A stretch of DNA of 64,000 nt from Bacillus sp. S/N-304-OC-R1 (GCF_019749375.1 NZ_JACWFE010000001.1:434001-498000); one strand, 5' to 3'. Positions 41,818-50,782 are shown, counted from the stretch's first letter. The notes: generated from the letters alone by a model not told the origin. Made by a program: numbers and translations.

Positions 41818-42762
41818 CTATGCATGCTTTACATTGGCTACAGAACTTACCTTTTTCGTCGCAGTCAGCATTTTTGGATGAACTATGCATTGGAAAGCAT
41901 CGTCTGCTGAAAGCTGCTGCATTGAAAATGAGACAAGACCTTTATCCGCGTATGTTTGTACATTATCTTTTTCCAAAATAATTTGGTCAGGCTTTATAGC
42001 AATGATTAATTGGTGATCTTGTCCAACGACTTTGCAAGGAACAATCCTCATTTTATTCTCCCATTCTGGTGAAATAGAGGCTTCTCCTAGAATAATACTC
42101 TCTGGATTTCGAGCCATTTTCACAATGTCTTCCGAAAATTCCGCTTCTCTATCTTTAATCGAAATAAACATGACAGGCATCTTTGTAATTGGATCATATA
42201 GCTGGTTTCCGCTGTCAATTAGCCCATTAAAATTAAACACCTCACCATTTATTGACACGATTACTTTAATTAATGAATCATATTGAATTTTTGTCATTTC
42301 CAAACTATCCATATGGCGTTTAGAGAAATGCCAAGCTAATGGGAAACCTAGGAGGACAAATAACCAGCTAATCGGGTCACCAAACCCATTTACACTCGCT
42401 AGCATAACTGATGATGAAAGCTGAAAATCAAATTTAATAAAATAATGCACACCAATCAGCGTTCCCCCAATAAGAAAGGTTGTTAAATAAAAAGTCATTA
42501 AACCTTTAATAAAATATCTAAATCTTTTAAACCCGAATACCGCTAAAACCATTAATATAGAAAATAAAAGCTTTGCAAAGGGATGTGATGAGAACGTACT
42601 CAATGGTGTTAAGGATAACAAAATGATGCTGGATCCAATCAGTCCCCCAACAAAAAGTCTCCAAAGCTTTATATCTCTTTTTAATAAAATGGCTGTCAAA
42701 TATAGAAGAAGGCTATCAAATAATAAATTCAATGCCCAAATAATATCTAAATAAACCTCCAA
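41818..42762 (-). CDS. spoIIGA: Sporulation sigma-E processing peptidase SpoIIGA
   Basis: Membrane aspartic protease that activates pro-sigma-E after engulfment-coupled signalling from the forespore. Of 314 residues, about 1-150 form five hydrophobic segments; the C-terminal cytoplasmic domain has the catalytic motif GLIDSGNQLYDP (DSGN). It is the first gene of the spoIIG operon. An AGGAGGAAGGAG site precedes the ATG. The promoter with a 22-base spacer lies at 42825-42858. Confidence 0.96.
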   Translation of the reverse strand: MEVYLDIIWALNLLFDSLLLYLTAILLKRDIKLWRLFVGGLIGSSIILLSLTPLSTFSSHPFAKLLFSILMVLAVFGFKRFRYFIKGLMTFYLTTFLIGGTLIGVHYFIKFDFQLSSSVMLASVNGFGDPISWLFVLLGFPLAWHFSKRHMDSLEMTKIQYDSLIKVIVSINGEVFNFNGLIDSGNQLYDPITKMPVMFISIKDREAEFSEDIVKMARNPESIILGEASISPEWENKMRIVPCKVVGQDHQLIIAIKPDQIILEKDNVQTYADKGLVSFSMQQLSADDAFQCIVHPKMLTATKKVSSVANVKHA

Positions 42763-42824
42763 TCTCCTTCCTCCTTATAGATTGGTAGGAACAAAAATAT
42801 GACGCCTATTAATCTTTTAAAAAA

Positions 42825-42858
42825 AGTATAACGTACCCTCTGACAGAAAGTGTGTCAC
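42825..42858 (-). promoter_or_regulatory. spoIIG promoter with 22-bp spacer
   Basis: Minus strand GTGACA (42853-42858) and TATACT (42825-42830) are separated by 22 bases, much longer than the usual 17. B. subtilis spoIIG is known for the same 22-base spacing, and depends on Spo0A~P to let sigma-A RNA polymerase use it. The -35 overlaps the palindrome at 42843-42865. Confidence 0.8.
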
Positions 42859-42865
42859 TTTCTGT
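42843..42865. promoter_or_regulatory. Perfect palindrome in the spoIIGA-hmp divergent region
   Basis: ACAGAAAGTG, TGT, CACTTTCTGT: 10-bp arms with a 3-base spacer, overlapping the -35 of the spoIIG promoter. It is not followed by a T run on either strand and lies upstream of two divergent genes, so an operator is more likely than a terminator. The binding protein is unknown. Confidence 0.6.
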
Positions 42866-42953
42866 AATCAAAACGATAGAAATTTTCACTATTCCTTTCG
42901 GATTTTGTCATTATTTATCATTTCACAAATTATTCACTTTTCCCCTAAAAACA

Positions 42954-42996
42954 AGTGATTCAAATCACACTTATTGAGTTTTTATTTCACTATAAT
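42954..42996 (+). promoter_or_regulatory. Fnr-type site and -10 box of hmp
   Basis: AGTGA-N6-TCACA at 42954-42969 matches the TGTGA-N6-TCACA site of B. subtilis Fnr in 9 of 10 bases. TATAAT lies at 42991-42996 with no good -35 box. With a start near 43003 the site is centred at -41.5, the class II activator position. Confidence 0.7.
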
Positions 42997-43029
42997 TACG
43001 TTGAAAATAGAACAAAGGGGAAATGAAAT

Positions 43030-44259
43030 ATGTTAGATAGACAAACAATCGAAATTATAAAAAGTACCGTACCTGTTCTTGAGCAACATGGAGAAGACAT
43101 TACAAAAAAATTCTATGAATTATTGTTCAACAACCATCCAGAACTATTGAATATTTTTAATCACGCAAATCAAAAACAAGGAAGACAGCAAAAGGCTCTT
43201 GCAAACACTGTATATGCAGCAGCTAAATATATTGATCAGCTAGAAGTTATTATTCCTGCTGTAAAACAAATTGCTCATAAACACCGCTCATTAGGCATCT
43301 TGCCTGAACATTATCCAATCGTTGGCGAACATTTGCTTTTAGCTATAAAAGCTGTATTAGGAGAAGCAGCAACCGATGAAATCATAGAAGCATGGGGTAA
43401 TGCTTATGGAGTAATTGCAGATGCATTTATCAATACAGAAAAAGCTTTATATGATAAGGCTGGACAGCAGGAAGGCGGCTGGATAGATTACAGGGAATTT
43501 ATTGTAGAAAAGGTAATTAAAGAAAGTAATGTCATTACATCTTTTTACTTTAAGCCAGTTGACGGAAACCCAATTGCGGATTTTATTCCCGGTCAATACA
43601 TTAGCGTTAGATTAAAAGATATTCCTAATGAGCAATACAATCATATTCGTCAATATAGCCTTTCACAGTCTCTAGATAAATCTGTTTATCGAATTTCAGT
43701 AAAAAAAGAAGATTCTTTAGAAAATAAACCTGCAGGTATTGTTTCTACCTACTTGCACAATCATGTCAAATCGGGTGATATTGTTGAAATTAGCGCACCT
43801 GCTGGTGATTTTGTTTTAGAGAATCATCCAACTCAAGCAACTGTACTCCTTAGTGGTGGAGTTGGAATCACACCAATGCTATGTATGCTTCATGAATTGG
43901 CCAGTAAAAACCAAGAAACTACGTTTATTCACTCTGCAGTTAACGGAAATGTACATGCGTTTGCGGACGAAGTAAAGCAAGTGACAAAGAATAACCCATT
44001 AGTAAAAAGCTATTACTGTTATGCACAACCAACTGAGCTTGATAAAGAAATGGGAGCGTTTGATAAGGAAGGCTACATTACAGCAGAATGGCTAAAAGAA
44101 GTAATTAACAGCAAAGATGCAATTGTTTATATGTGTGGACCTGTTAGCTTTATGCAAGCTATGTATGAAGCATTACTGGAAGCTGGAATTAAAAAGGAAA
44201 ACATTCGTTATGAATTCTTTGGACCTGCAATGCAATTAAAAGAACCTCAAAACATATAG
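43030..44259 (+). CDS. hmp: Flavohaemoprotein (nitric oxide dioxygenase)
   Basis: Converts NO to nitrate using NADPH and O2, protecting against nitrosative stress. The 409 residues show an N-terminal globin domain (about 1-140; proximal His in IAHKHRSLGI near 85, and Tyr and Gln positions of the distal pocket region), an FAD-binding domain with RQYSLSQS, and an NAD(P)H-binding domain with LLSGGVGITPMLCML and VYMCGPVSFMQAMY. It is on the opposite strand to its neighbours and occupies the ftsZ-spoIIGA interval where B. subtilis has the bpr protease gene. The GGGG site lies before the ATG. Confidence 0.96.
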   Translation: MLDRQTIEIIKSTVPVLEQHGEDITKKFYELLFNNHPELLNIFNHANQKQGRQQKALANTVYAAAKYIDQLEVIIPAVKQIAHKHRSLGILPEHYPIVGEHLLLAIKAVLGEAATDEIIEAWGNAYGVIADAFINTEKALYDKAGQQEGGWIDYREFIVEKVIKESNVITSFYFKPVDGNPIADFIPGQYISVRLKDIPNEQYNHIRQYSLSQSLDKSVYRISVKKEDSLENKPAGIVSTYLHNHVKSGDIVEISAPAGDFVLENHPTQATVLLSGGVGITPMLCMLHELASKNQETTFIHSAVNGNVHAFADEVKQVTKNNPLVKSYYCYAQPTELDKEMGAFDKEGYITAEWLKEVINSKDAIVYMCGPVSFMQAMYEALLEAGIKKENIRYEFFGPAMQLKEPQNI

Positions 44260-44276
44260 AAATAATACATTAAAAT

Positions 44277-44308
44277 AAGGCATGCTCCAAAACTTGGAGC
44301 ATGCCTTT
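44277..44308. terminator. Bidirectional terminator between hmp and ftsZ
   Basis: A 12-bp perfect stem (44279-44290 and 44294-44305, loop AAC) lies 19 bases after the hmp stop and 13 bases after the ftsZ stop on the other strand. TTTCATTATATT follows on plus; CTTATTTTAATG on minus. Confidence 0.85.
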
Positions 44309-44318
44309 CATTATATTA

Positions 44319-45458
44319 TTATCTTCTGCGATTTCGGTTTCGTAAGAATGTTGGAATGTCTAGAGCATCATCAGATTGCTGACTATAGTTATTTCTAACT
44401 GGTTCATGAGGTACTTCTTCACGCTTTGGCTGCTCACGCTTAATTGTATTCATTACTGGCTTTGGCTGCCCAAATGCTGGTCTAGTCGGTTTCGGCTGAA
44501 TGATTTCTTCGTTAAAACCTGTTGCAATAACCGTAACAACAATTTCATCATTTAGGTTTTCGTTAATAACTGAACCAAAAATCATATTAACATCTTGGTC
44601 AGAAGCAGTTGCAACAATATCTGCTGCTTCTTGTACTTCATATAGACTTAAATTTGTTCCTCCTGTGATGTTCATTAACACACCTTGTGCTCCATCAATG
44701 GATGTTTCTAATAATGGAGAGGAGATTGCTTTCTTTGCTGCTTCAGCTGCTCGGTTTTCACCTGTAGCGACCCCAATTCCCATTAATGCGGAGCCTTTGC
44801 TGGACATAATTGTTTTCACATCAGCGAAGTCAAGATTAATTAATCCTGGCACTGCAATTAAGTCAGAGATACCTTGTACCCCTTGACGAAGAACATTGTC
44901 TGCTTCACGGAAAGCTTCAAGCATAGGAGTACTTTTATCAACAATTTCTAATAAGCGATCATTTGGAATAACAATTAATGTATCAACAGCTTCTTTCATA
45001 GAAGCAATTCCACCTGCAGCTTGTGTAGAACGTTTACGCCCTTCAAATGTAAATGGACGTGTAACAACTCCAACTGTTAATGCACCAAGATCTCTCGCAA
45101 TCTGAGCAATGACAGGCGCAGCACCTGTTCCGGTTCCTCCACCCATTCCAGCTGTAACGAAGACCATATCAGCCCCTCTTAGAGCTTCTTCAATCTGCTC
45201 CTTACTTTCCTCTGCAGCTTTTTTCCCAACCTCTGGATTTGCACCTGCTCCTAATCCACGGGTTAGCTTGCCGCCAATTTGCATCTTAACTTCTGCCTTT
45301 GATAAATTTAAGGCTTGGGCATCTGTATTTACAGCAATAAATTCTACACCTTGTACACCATGTTCAATCATTCGGTTAACCGCGTTGTTACCGCCGCCGC
45401 CAACGCCGATGACTTTTATCGTTGCCAATGAATCTAAATTAGTATCAAATTCTAACAT
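44319..45458 (-). CDS. ftsZ: Cell division protein FtsZ
   Basis: Tubulin-like GTPase forming the division ring. The 379-residue protein has [16 protein letters not shown] (N-terminal loop), the [13 protein letters not shown] signature (about 105-117), the T7 loop [11 protein letters not shown], and after a variable linker the conserved C-terminal peptide [14 protein letters not shown], which binds FtsA and SepF. The last positively charged residues match the bacillar form. It is 79 bases after ftsA and ends in a terminator. Confidence 0.99.
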   Translation of the reverse strand: MLEFDTNLDSLATIKVIGVGGGGNNAVNRMIEHGVQGVEFIAVNTDAQALNLSKAEVKMQIGGKLTRGLGAGANPEVGKKAAEESKEQIEEALRGADMVFVTAGMGGGTGTGAAPVIAQIARDLGALTVGVVTRPFTFEGRKRSTQAAGGIASMKEAVDTLIVIPNDRLLEIVDKSTPMLEAFREADNVLRQGVQGISDLIAVPGLINLDFADVKTIMSSKGSALMGIGVATGENRAAEAAKKAISSPLLETSIDGAQGVLMNITGGTNLSLYEVQEAADIVATASDQDVNMIFGSVINENLNDEIVVTVIATGFNEEIIQPKPTRPAFGQPKPVMNTIKREQPKREEVPHEPVRNNYSQQSDDALDIPTFLRNRNRRR

Positions 45459-45537
45459 GACAAATCCTCCTAATTCGTCGATATCCCAAAGAATACCCTT
45501 TTTCGAATAGCAATCAATTCACATTTAGAGCTAATTT

Positions 45538-46830
45538 CTATTCGAAAAAGTATCCGAGGAACTTCTTCACTCTTGATGTTATTTTTTCTTCCGGTTGTTT
45601 TTCCGGCTTTTTTGGTTGCGGTTGTTTTGGAACGCGCTTTTCTTTTACTTCTTGTGCATGGACTGGAGCCCCTGCACCTACTGTCATTTTTCGTCCTTGA
45701 ATCTTAGCATTTTTATAAGCAAATTTAATTAATCCTACTGCAGTTGTAAATTGTGGTTCTCTTACACCAATATAATCTGGAATAGCAATTCGTACTCGAT
45801 TTTGGAAGATGACCTGAGCTAATTCCAGAATACCTTGTGTATTAGCAACTCCTCCAGTTAGCACATATCCACCAGGTAGGTCTTGGGAACCTAACCTTCT
45901 TACTTCGTTCTGAATTAAATCAAAGATTTCTTCCATTCTAGCCTCAATAATATCGGAAATCTCCAGCTGATTAAATTGCTGATGCTGATCACTGCCTATA
46001 ATCGGTACACTGAAGACTTCTTCTTCTGAAGCATGGTCATAGAATGCATACCCATATTTAATTTTTATCTTTTCAGCATCCTCAGTAGATGTACGGAGTC
46101 CGATAGATAAATCTTTTGTAATATGGTCTCCTCCCACCGGCAGAACACTTGCAGCCTTTAAATTACCCTGTTCAAATATGGCAATTGTAGTTGAACCTCC
46201 TCCAATATCAACGAGGGCTACACCAAGATTCTTTTCATCCTTTGACAAGGCATAGGCACCAGCTGCAAGAGGCTGCAGAGTAATATCAATAATCTCAAGC
46301 CCTGCTCGTTCAACACAACGTAAGGAATTATGTAAAATTGTCTTTGATCCCGTTATTATAGTCCCTTCCACTTCAAGACGGACCCCTATCATTCCACGAG
46401 GATCGCTAATTTCATCTAATCCGTCCACAATAAATTGTTTTGGAATGACATCAATAATATCTCTTTCCGGCGGAATAGAAACCACTTGGGCTGCATCAAT
46501 GACTCTAGCTACATCATCATCTGTAATCTCCCTGTTTTCACTTGAAACAGCCACTACTCCATGACAAGGCTGGAGCATAACATGATTGCCAGTGATGCCA
46601 ACTATAACACTCGTAATTTCCATTCCTATCATTCTTTCAGCTTGTTCAATTGCCTTTTTAATTGAATGAACGGTTTCATCTATATCAACAATGGCACCCT
46701 TTTTAAGGCCCTCAGATTGCACACTGCCGACACCAATAATATTTAAAGAGTCATTGACCATTTCCCCTATGATAACTTTAACGCTGGATGTACCGATGTC
46801 AAGACTTACATATATTTCATTGTTGTTCAT
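45538..46830 (-). CDS. ftsA: Cell division protein FtsA
   Basis: Actin-like ATPase anchoring FtsZ to the membrane. The 430-residue protein has the actin-fold blocks SLDIGTSSVKVIIGEM, ALVDIGGGSTTIAIF, YVLTGGVANTQGI, and the 1C-domain insertion; the very C-terminus SRVKKFLGYFFE is the amphipathic membrane-targeting helix. A proline-, lysine-rich linker (about 395-415) precedes it. The ATG follows AGGAGGTGCC. The leader has the sigma-H-like promoter. Confidence 0.98.
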   Translation of the reverse strand: MNNNEIYVSLDIGTSSVKVIIGEMVNDSLNIIGVGSVQSEGLKKGAIVDIDETVHSIKKAIEQAERMIGMEITSVIVGITGNHVMLQPCHGVVAVSSENREITDDDVARVIDAAQVVSIPPERDIIDVIPKQFIVDGLDEISDPRGMIGVRLEVEGTIITGSKTILHNSLRCVERAGLEIIDITLQPLAAGAYALSKDEKNLGVALVDIGGGSTTIAIFEQGNLKAASVLPVGGDHITKDLSIGLRTSTEDAEKIKIKYGYAFYDHASEEEVFSVPIIGSDQHQQFNQLEISDIIEARMEEIFDLIQNEVRRLGSQDLPGGYVLTGGVANTQGILELAQVIFQNRVRIAIPDYIGVREPQFTTAVGLIKFAYKNAKIQGRKMTVGAGAPVHAQEVKEKRVPKQPQPKKPEKQPEEKITSRVKKFLGYFFE

Positions 46831-46904
46831 TCTCTGGCACCTCCTTTAGCTTGTCCATCTACTAATATTAATTTCAATATTAATTTATTTATATCTTAAA
46901 TAAA

Positions 46905-46933
46905 TAATTCGACAATACAAATAATTTCCCTTT
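46905..46933 (-). promoter_or_regulatory. Sigma-H-like promoter of ftsAZ with overlapping Spo0A box
   Basis: Minus strand AAAGGGAAA (46925-46933) matches RNAGGAWWW in 8 of 9, then 11 bases, then GTCGAATTA (46905-46913) matches RNNGAATWW fully. A perfect Spo0A box TGTCGAA covers 46908-46914. TTGTCG-N16-TATAAA also forms a weak sigma-A promoter in the same place. B. subtilis ftsAZ has a sigma-H promoter (P2) and sigma-A promoters here. Confidence 0.75.
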
Positions 46934-46940
46934 TTAATAT

Positions 46941-47303
46941 TTAATTTTTTTCTGTTTTTTCTCGATTAGCTGACCATTTTGTCAATAATATTCTTCGAAT
47001 AACAGCAATATTTTGGAATAATCTGACCCCAAATGCAAAAACTGCCGCTAAATATAAGTCTACACCAAGATGGACACCTAGAAAAGCCAAACTTGCAGCA
47101 AGTAATATATTAAAAAAGAACCCGGAAACAAACACCTTTTCATCATAAATATTTTGAAGCTGAGCTCTTATTCCTCCGAATAATGTATCAAGAGCTGCAA
47201 GTACTGCTATTGATAAGTAATTCGAATATTCATCAGGAATTTTTATTTCTGTAAATAAACCAAAAATTACTCCAATTATTAACCCTAGTACAGGAAGCCA
47301 CAT
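46941..47303 (-). CDS. sbp: Small basic membrane protein Sbp (DUF1290)
   Basis: Conserved membrane protein of unknown function located just before ftsA in bacilli. The 120-residue product is mostly hydrophobic, with four likely spans and the family blocks LPVLGLIIGVIFGLFT, YSNYLSIAVLAALDTLFGGIRA and FGVRLFQNIAVIRRILL. The ATG at 47303 overlaps the ylxX stop. Its fixed position suggests a link with division, but I know of no tested role. Confidence 0.92.
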   Translation of the reverse strand: MWLPVLGLIIGVIFGLFTEIKIPDEYSNYLSIAVLAALDTLFGGIRAQLQNIYDEKVFVSGFFFNILLAASLAFLGVHLGVDLYLAAVFAFGVRLFQNIAVIRRILLTKWSANREKTEKN

Positions 47304-48037
47304 TATGAATTGCCTCCTTTTTCAGAGTTCACAGGCTCCAAATCCCTTACTCTAATGGTATTTTCATAAGCGGGGATCGTAATTAAGCCATCTGGCTTAT
47401 TAACCTTAACCCTTAAATTATCAATAAAAAATTCATCTGCAGATTTAGATACCTGCATTCTATTAAAAAGTTTTTCTGCTGCTTTTGTATCATCAGCTAT
47501 AACTTTAATCTCAATTGGCAAGTGGTTAAGAGAATGTCCGTCAATTTTCGTTTCTCCATTAATATCCCTTATAACAGTTGTATTTATTAAGCGCTGTCCG
47601 TCAATCGAAATTTGCAAAGCATCATACATGTTTAGTTCATTAACAAGTCTTTTTAGTAAATCGGGCGAAACACTAGTCACTGAGTTCCCAAGTAAAAGTT
47701 CCTCATATACTGGCTCAATTGTTAAAATGATTCCATATCCCTGAACCTCTGTTAATCCTGCTTCAGCCTTCAATTCTTCAAGTGTCTCTCGTAAAATTTG
47801 TTCTTTGCTTTGTTTGAGTTCAGTTTCATACTTCGCTATTTTTTCTTCATTTGAACGGACTTCACGTAGTAATTTTAGCTGAAGCTCTTTTTCTTTTATA
47901 ACATCTTCTCTTAGTTCCCATGTGTCACGAGTATCCCGGACTATAGGTTCTTTAACGGTTCGAAATTGTATGGCTATCATAAAGCCAATAACAACTGTAA
48001 TTAGTGTAAAGCTTATATTTTTCTTGTATTTGTCCAC
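47303..48037 (-). CDS. ylxX: DUF881 protein YlxX
   Basis: Division-cluster protein of unknown function, paralogous to its neighbour YlxW. The 244 residues comprise a short cytoplasmic start, one membrane helix (about 9-25, ISFTLITVVIGFMIAIQF), a coiled coil (about 40-95) and the DUF881 globular domain with LTEVQGYGIILTIEP and LINTTVIRDINGETKIDG. It lies between ylxW and sbp and overlaps the latter by one base. Confidence 0.9.
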   Translation of the reverse strand: MDKYKKNISFTLITVVIGFMIAIQFRTVKEPIVRDTRDTWELREDVIKEKELQLKLLREVRSNEEKIAKYETELKQSKEQILRETLEELKAEAGLTEVQGYGIILTIEPVYEELLLGNSVTSVSPDLLKRLVNELNMYDALQISIDGQRLINTTVIRDINGETKIDGHSLNHLPIEIKVIADDTKAAEKLFNRMQVSKSADEFFIDNLRVKVNKPDGLITIPAYENTIRVRDLEPVNSEKGGNS

Positions 48038-48104
48038 GTTTTACCACCTTACTTTCCAACCTATATTAATTGTGGACGAATTGAATGGAATTACACGCTA
48101 TTAG

Positions 48105-48812
48105 CTAACTGCCTAATAAAGGTTCTAAAATAATTTCAGTTTTTTTTTCAAGAGTAAACTGAATGTTATCATTAACTAGTGAATCCTTTACCCCACCCGT
48201 TAAATTTAATGCAGAAGCTAATACGTCTGCATCACCAATAGCTGTAATAATGAATGGTGCAGGATGCTGATAGCCATCAATTTCTATAACAGGACCATTG
48301 CAGAGAATGTATGAATTATGGGATAACCTTTGCCCGTTTATAGCAATTGCAGAAGCACCTGAAATATATAGTTCGTTTATTACCTTAAACACATGATGTT
48401 CATGAACAATATAATTATTAACATTAACTTCTTCTGGATTATAATCTCCGTCAGCCAGAGTTACCTGAACTCCTGGCCCCTTTACCTTAACCTTTCCTAA
48501 GTACATTCTGAATTTTTCTGCGTCTTCAGCTAAGTTAAAATAAACGCTGGCCTCTTGTGAGATTTCCTTTTCTATATTACGTACCTTTTCTTGCTTGATA
48601 TTTAACTCTTTTTGCAAAGATCTATTTTTCTCCTCTAATTCAACTAGCTGATTGCGGAGCTCCAAATCCCTTTCCCATTGTTTTCCGGTTATTGCCGGAT
48701 TCTTATGTTCAATTTTGGTTTGATGATAGGAAAATGCTACAATGTATCCTAAAACAAGAAAAACTAGAGAAAAAATGACATAGTTACCCGTCATTTTCAT
48801 TTTCTTCTTCAA
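48105..48812 (-). CDS. ylxW: DUF881 protein YlxW, probable TTG start
   Basis: Same fold as YlxX: a membrane helix (GNYVIFSLVFLVLGYIVAF), a coiled coil (LRNQLVELEEKNRSLQKEL) and the DUF881 domain (GPGVQVTLADGDYNPEEVN, AIAINGQRLSHNSYI). The frame opens at 48836, 53 bases inside divIB, without a ribosome binding site. GAGGGAG lies 9 bases before TTG at 48810-48812, which I choose; ATG codons at 48800 and 48794 are alternatives. The function is not established, and the fixed position points to division. Confidence 0.88.
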   Translation of the reverse strand: MKKKMKMTGNYVIFSLVFLVLGYIVAFSYHQTKIEHKNPAITGKQWERDLELRNQLVELEEKNRSLQKELNIKQEKVRNIEKEISQEASVYFNLAEDAEKFRMYLGKVKVKGPGVQVTLADGDYNPEEVNVNNYIVHEHHVFKVINELYISGASAIAINGQRLSHNSYILCNGPVIEIDGYQHPAPFIITAIGDADVLASALNLTGGVKDSLVNDNIQFTLEKKTEIILEPLLGS

Positions 48813-49575
48813 CCTGTTCAGCTCCCTCTTGTTCATACGCTTTAAAATAAGAGCCGACTTCTAAATCAATAATTCCTTTTTTCGCCGGATCTAACTGGCT
48901 AACAATAGAAGGGTAATGAGTCATTTTTTCTGAAAAACTTTGAACTGTTGCACTTACTTCAAATCCATCATTCATAAAAAGTGAGACATGATATGTATCA
49001 GTTTTCTTAGGAGTATGATGAATTTCAGAAATCGAATTCAATACCATCTCTGGAAGCTTTTCTAATTCCTTGATCATTTCATTTAGTTCATTACCTTCAG
49101 AAAAGCCAATTAGGATAGGAGCATTAGCCGGAATTTCAGATGTCTTACTGCTATTTAGAACTTTACCGTTTTCAAGAACCGGTAAATACGTTTTTTCTTT
49201 CATTATGTAAGCAATACGCTTATATTCTTGAATCGAAATTTCAACTGAATTCGGCAATTGAATTTGAACTTTTGCTGATTTAACCTCAGGTAATTTTTCT
49301 AGTTTGCCCTGAATATCCTTTTCTTCTACCTTCCAAATATTAATTTCCTTTGAAAGGCCAGTTACGGAAATTAAATCATCTTGGCTGTATATCGTATTGC
49401 CTTTAACCTCAATCTTATTTATATGGCTTAATGGAGATTGGAAATAAATGATAAATGAAATCAGTGTAAAGAATAAGAGCAGTAAAAAAATCAATCTTCT
49501 ATTTGCTTTTCTCCGTCTTTGCTGCTTAAGCTTTGGAATTCGGTCTTCAAGCGAGACAACCTTTCCTTTTTCCAC
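48784..49575 (-). CDS. divIB: Cell division protein DivIB (FtsQ family), GTG start
   Basis: Divisome protein bridging early and late assembly with FtsL and DivIC. The 263-residue product has a basic cytoplasmic tail, one membrane helix (LIFLLLLFFTLISFIIYF), a POTRA domain (HINKIEVKGNTIYSQDDLI) and the beta domain, ending in an acidic tail. Earlier in-frame starts exist up to 49650, but GAGGTGA lies 5 bases before GTG at 49573-49575, and B. subtilis DivIB aligns from there (VSLEDRIPKLKQQRRRKANRR core). It runs 29 bases into ylxW. Confidence 0.93.
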   Translation of the reverse strand: MEKGKVVSLEDRIPKLKQQRRRKANRRLIFLLLLFFTLISFIIYFQSPLSHINKIEVKGNTIYSQDDLISVTGLSKEINIWKVEEKDIQGKLEKLPEVKSAKVQIQLPNSVEISIQEYKRIAYIMKEKTYLPVLENGKVLNSSKTSEIPANAPILIGFSEGNELNEMIKELEKLPEMVLNSISEIHHTPKKTDTYHVSLFMNDGFEVSATVQSFSEKMTHYPSIVSQLDPAKKGIIDLEVGSYFKAYEQEGAEQVEEENENDG

Positions 49576-49767
49576 TTCATTCACCTCATTCAACATTAAC
49601 CTATAATTACTATTAATTATTATTAAATAAGGAAGGCTTGTCCTTTCCATCCCCTTTTGATAACCATTATTAAAAAAGAAAAGAATGTAAAGGGGGAAAT
49701 ATTAATTCCCCATCTATAATTTTTCTCATTTATTTCTTAAAATGATGGACCTTAGTCCCAGAGTATA

Positions 49768-49776
49768 ATTATACCA
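49768..49776 (-). promoter_or_regulatory. Extended -10 promoter before divIB
   Basis: Minus strand TGGTATAAT at 49768-49776 (extended -10 TGnTATAAT), with no good -35, in the 233-base gap between murB and divIB. Transcription would begin near 49761 and read divIB. The rest of the gap holds a small AT-rich hairpin (49693-49711) and nothing else I recognise. Confidence 0.45.
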
Positions 49777-49808
49777 TAATTCATTTGCGATTTACTGATT
49801 ATTTCCCG

Positions 49809-50717
49809 TTACTTTCGACCGATTATTTCCACTTCTGTTTCTATTGTTATAGTATATTTTTCATAAATTGCATCTTTAATATACTGAATTAACGCCAATA
49901 CATCAGCGGCTTTTGCATTTCCGGTATTAACGATAAAATTCCCGTGCATATCCGATACTTTCGCTCCTCCGATCGAAAAGCCTTTTAAACCAGCATCCTC
50001 GATTAGCTTGCCTGCATAATTAGGAAGTGGATTCCGGAATATGCTGCCCGCACATGGGAAATTCCATGGTTGAGTTTCTTTTCTATAGTCTTTATTTCGT
50101 TGCATTTCAGCAAAAATGGTATCCTTATCCCCTGGCTGAAGTTGGAAGATAGCCTCGATAACAATACCGGGACGTTTTTTCTGTAATACAGAAGTTCTAT
50201 AAGAAAACTCCATTTCTTCATTTGACAGCCATTCAAGTTTTCCATCCTCAAAAAGTATATGGGCTTTCGTCAAAATCTTAGAAATATCGGAACCATGAGC
50301 CCCGGCATTCATATAAACTGCCCCTCCAACTGATCCAGGTATGCCGCTTGCAAATTCAAGCCCTGAAAGTCCTTTTCTGCTAATTTGTGTTGAAAGGCTT
50401 ACAAGAGAATAACCCCCGCCTACCTTTAACTCTGAACCATTTATTTCCATATGGGATATTCCGGAACCAAGCTTAATGACTGCACCTGCTATCCCTAAGT
50501 CTGAAATTAGCAGGTTAGAACCTCTGCCAATGGCTGTCCATTCCATGTTATATTCATACAGAAGCTCAATTGTCTTTACCAAATTATCTACTGATGAAGG
50601 CTCTATAAACAAATCGGCTGGCCCGCCAATTTTCATTGTTGTATGATTCGCTAATGGTTCATTTTCTTTCACTTTTCCGATGTTTAACCCATTTAGCTTA
50701 TTTATTAATTCGTTCAT
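49809..50717 (-). CDS. murB: UDP-N-acetylenolpyruvoylglucosamine reductase
   Basis: Reduces UDP-GlcNAc-enolpyruvate to UDP-MurNAc with NADPH, in the cytoplasm. The 302-residue FAD protein has [17 protein letters not shown], the FAD-binding [30 protein letters not shown], the SYRTSVLQ region and [11 protein letters not shown] with the catalytic serine. The short C-terminal region lacks the tyrosine loop of E. coli MurB, marking the type II enzyme. AAGGGAGG precedes the ATG. Confidence 0.97.
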   Translation of the reverse strand: MNELINKLNGLNIGKVKENEPLANHTTMKIGGPADLFIEPSSVDNLVKTIELLYEYNMEWTAIGRGSNLLISDLGIAGAVIKLGSGISHMEINGSELKVGGGYSLVSLSTQISRKGLSGLEFASGIPGSVGGAVYMNAGAHGSDISKILTKAHILFEDGKLEWLSNEEMEFSYRTSVLQKKRPGIVIEAIFQLQPGDKDTIFAEMQRNKDYRKETQPWNFPCAGSIFRNPLPNYAGKLIEDAGLKGFSIGGAKVSDMHGNFIVNTGNAKAADVLALIQYIKDAIYEKYTITIETEVEIIGRK

Positions 50718-50782
50718 ATATACCTCCCTTTCTTAGTCTTAATTTCGTTTATAAAACATTTTATGCATTGACAGTTTTTAGG

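Noticed and set aside
44500-45510. Plus-strand frames opposite ftsZ (up to 133 codons)
   Set aside because: They mirror the codon pattern of a highly conserved gene; low-complexity Ala, Ser, Pro composition is typical of antisense shadows.
49693-49711. Hairpin GGGGAA/TTCCCC as terminator of murB
   Set aside because: Stem is short and AT-lined, the T-rich part is not adjacent, and it lies after the predicted divIB promoter.
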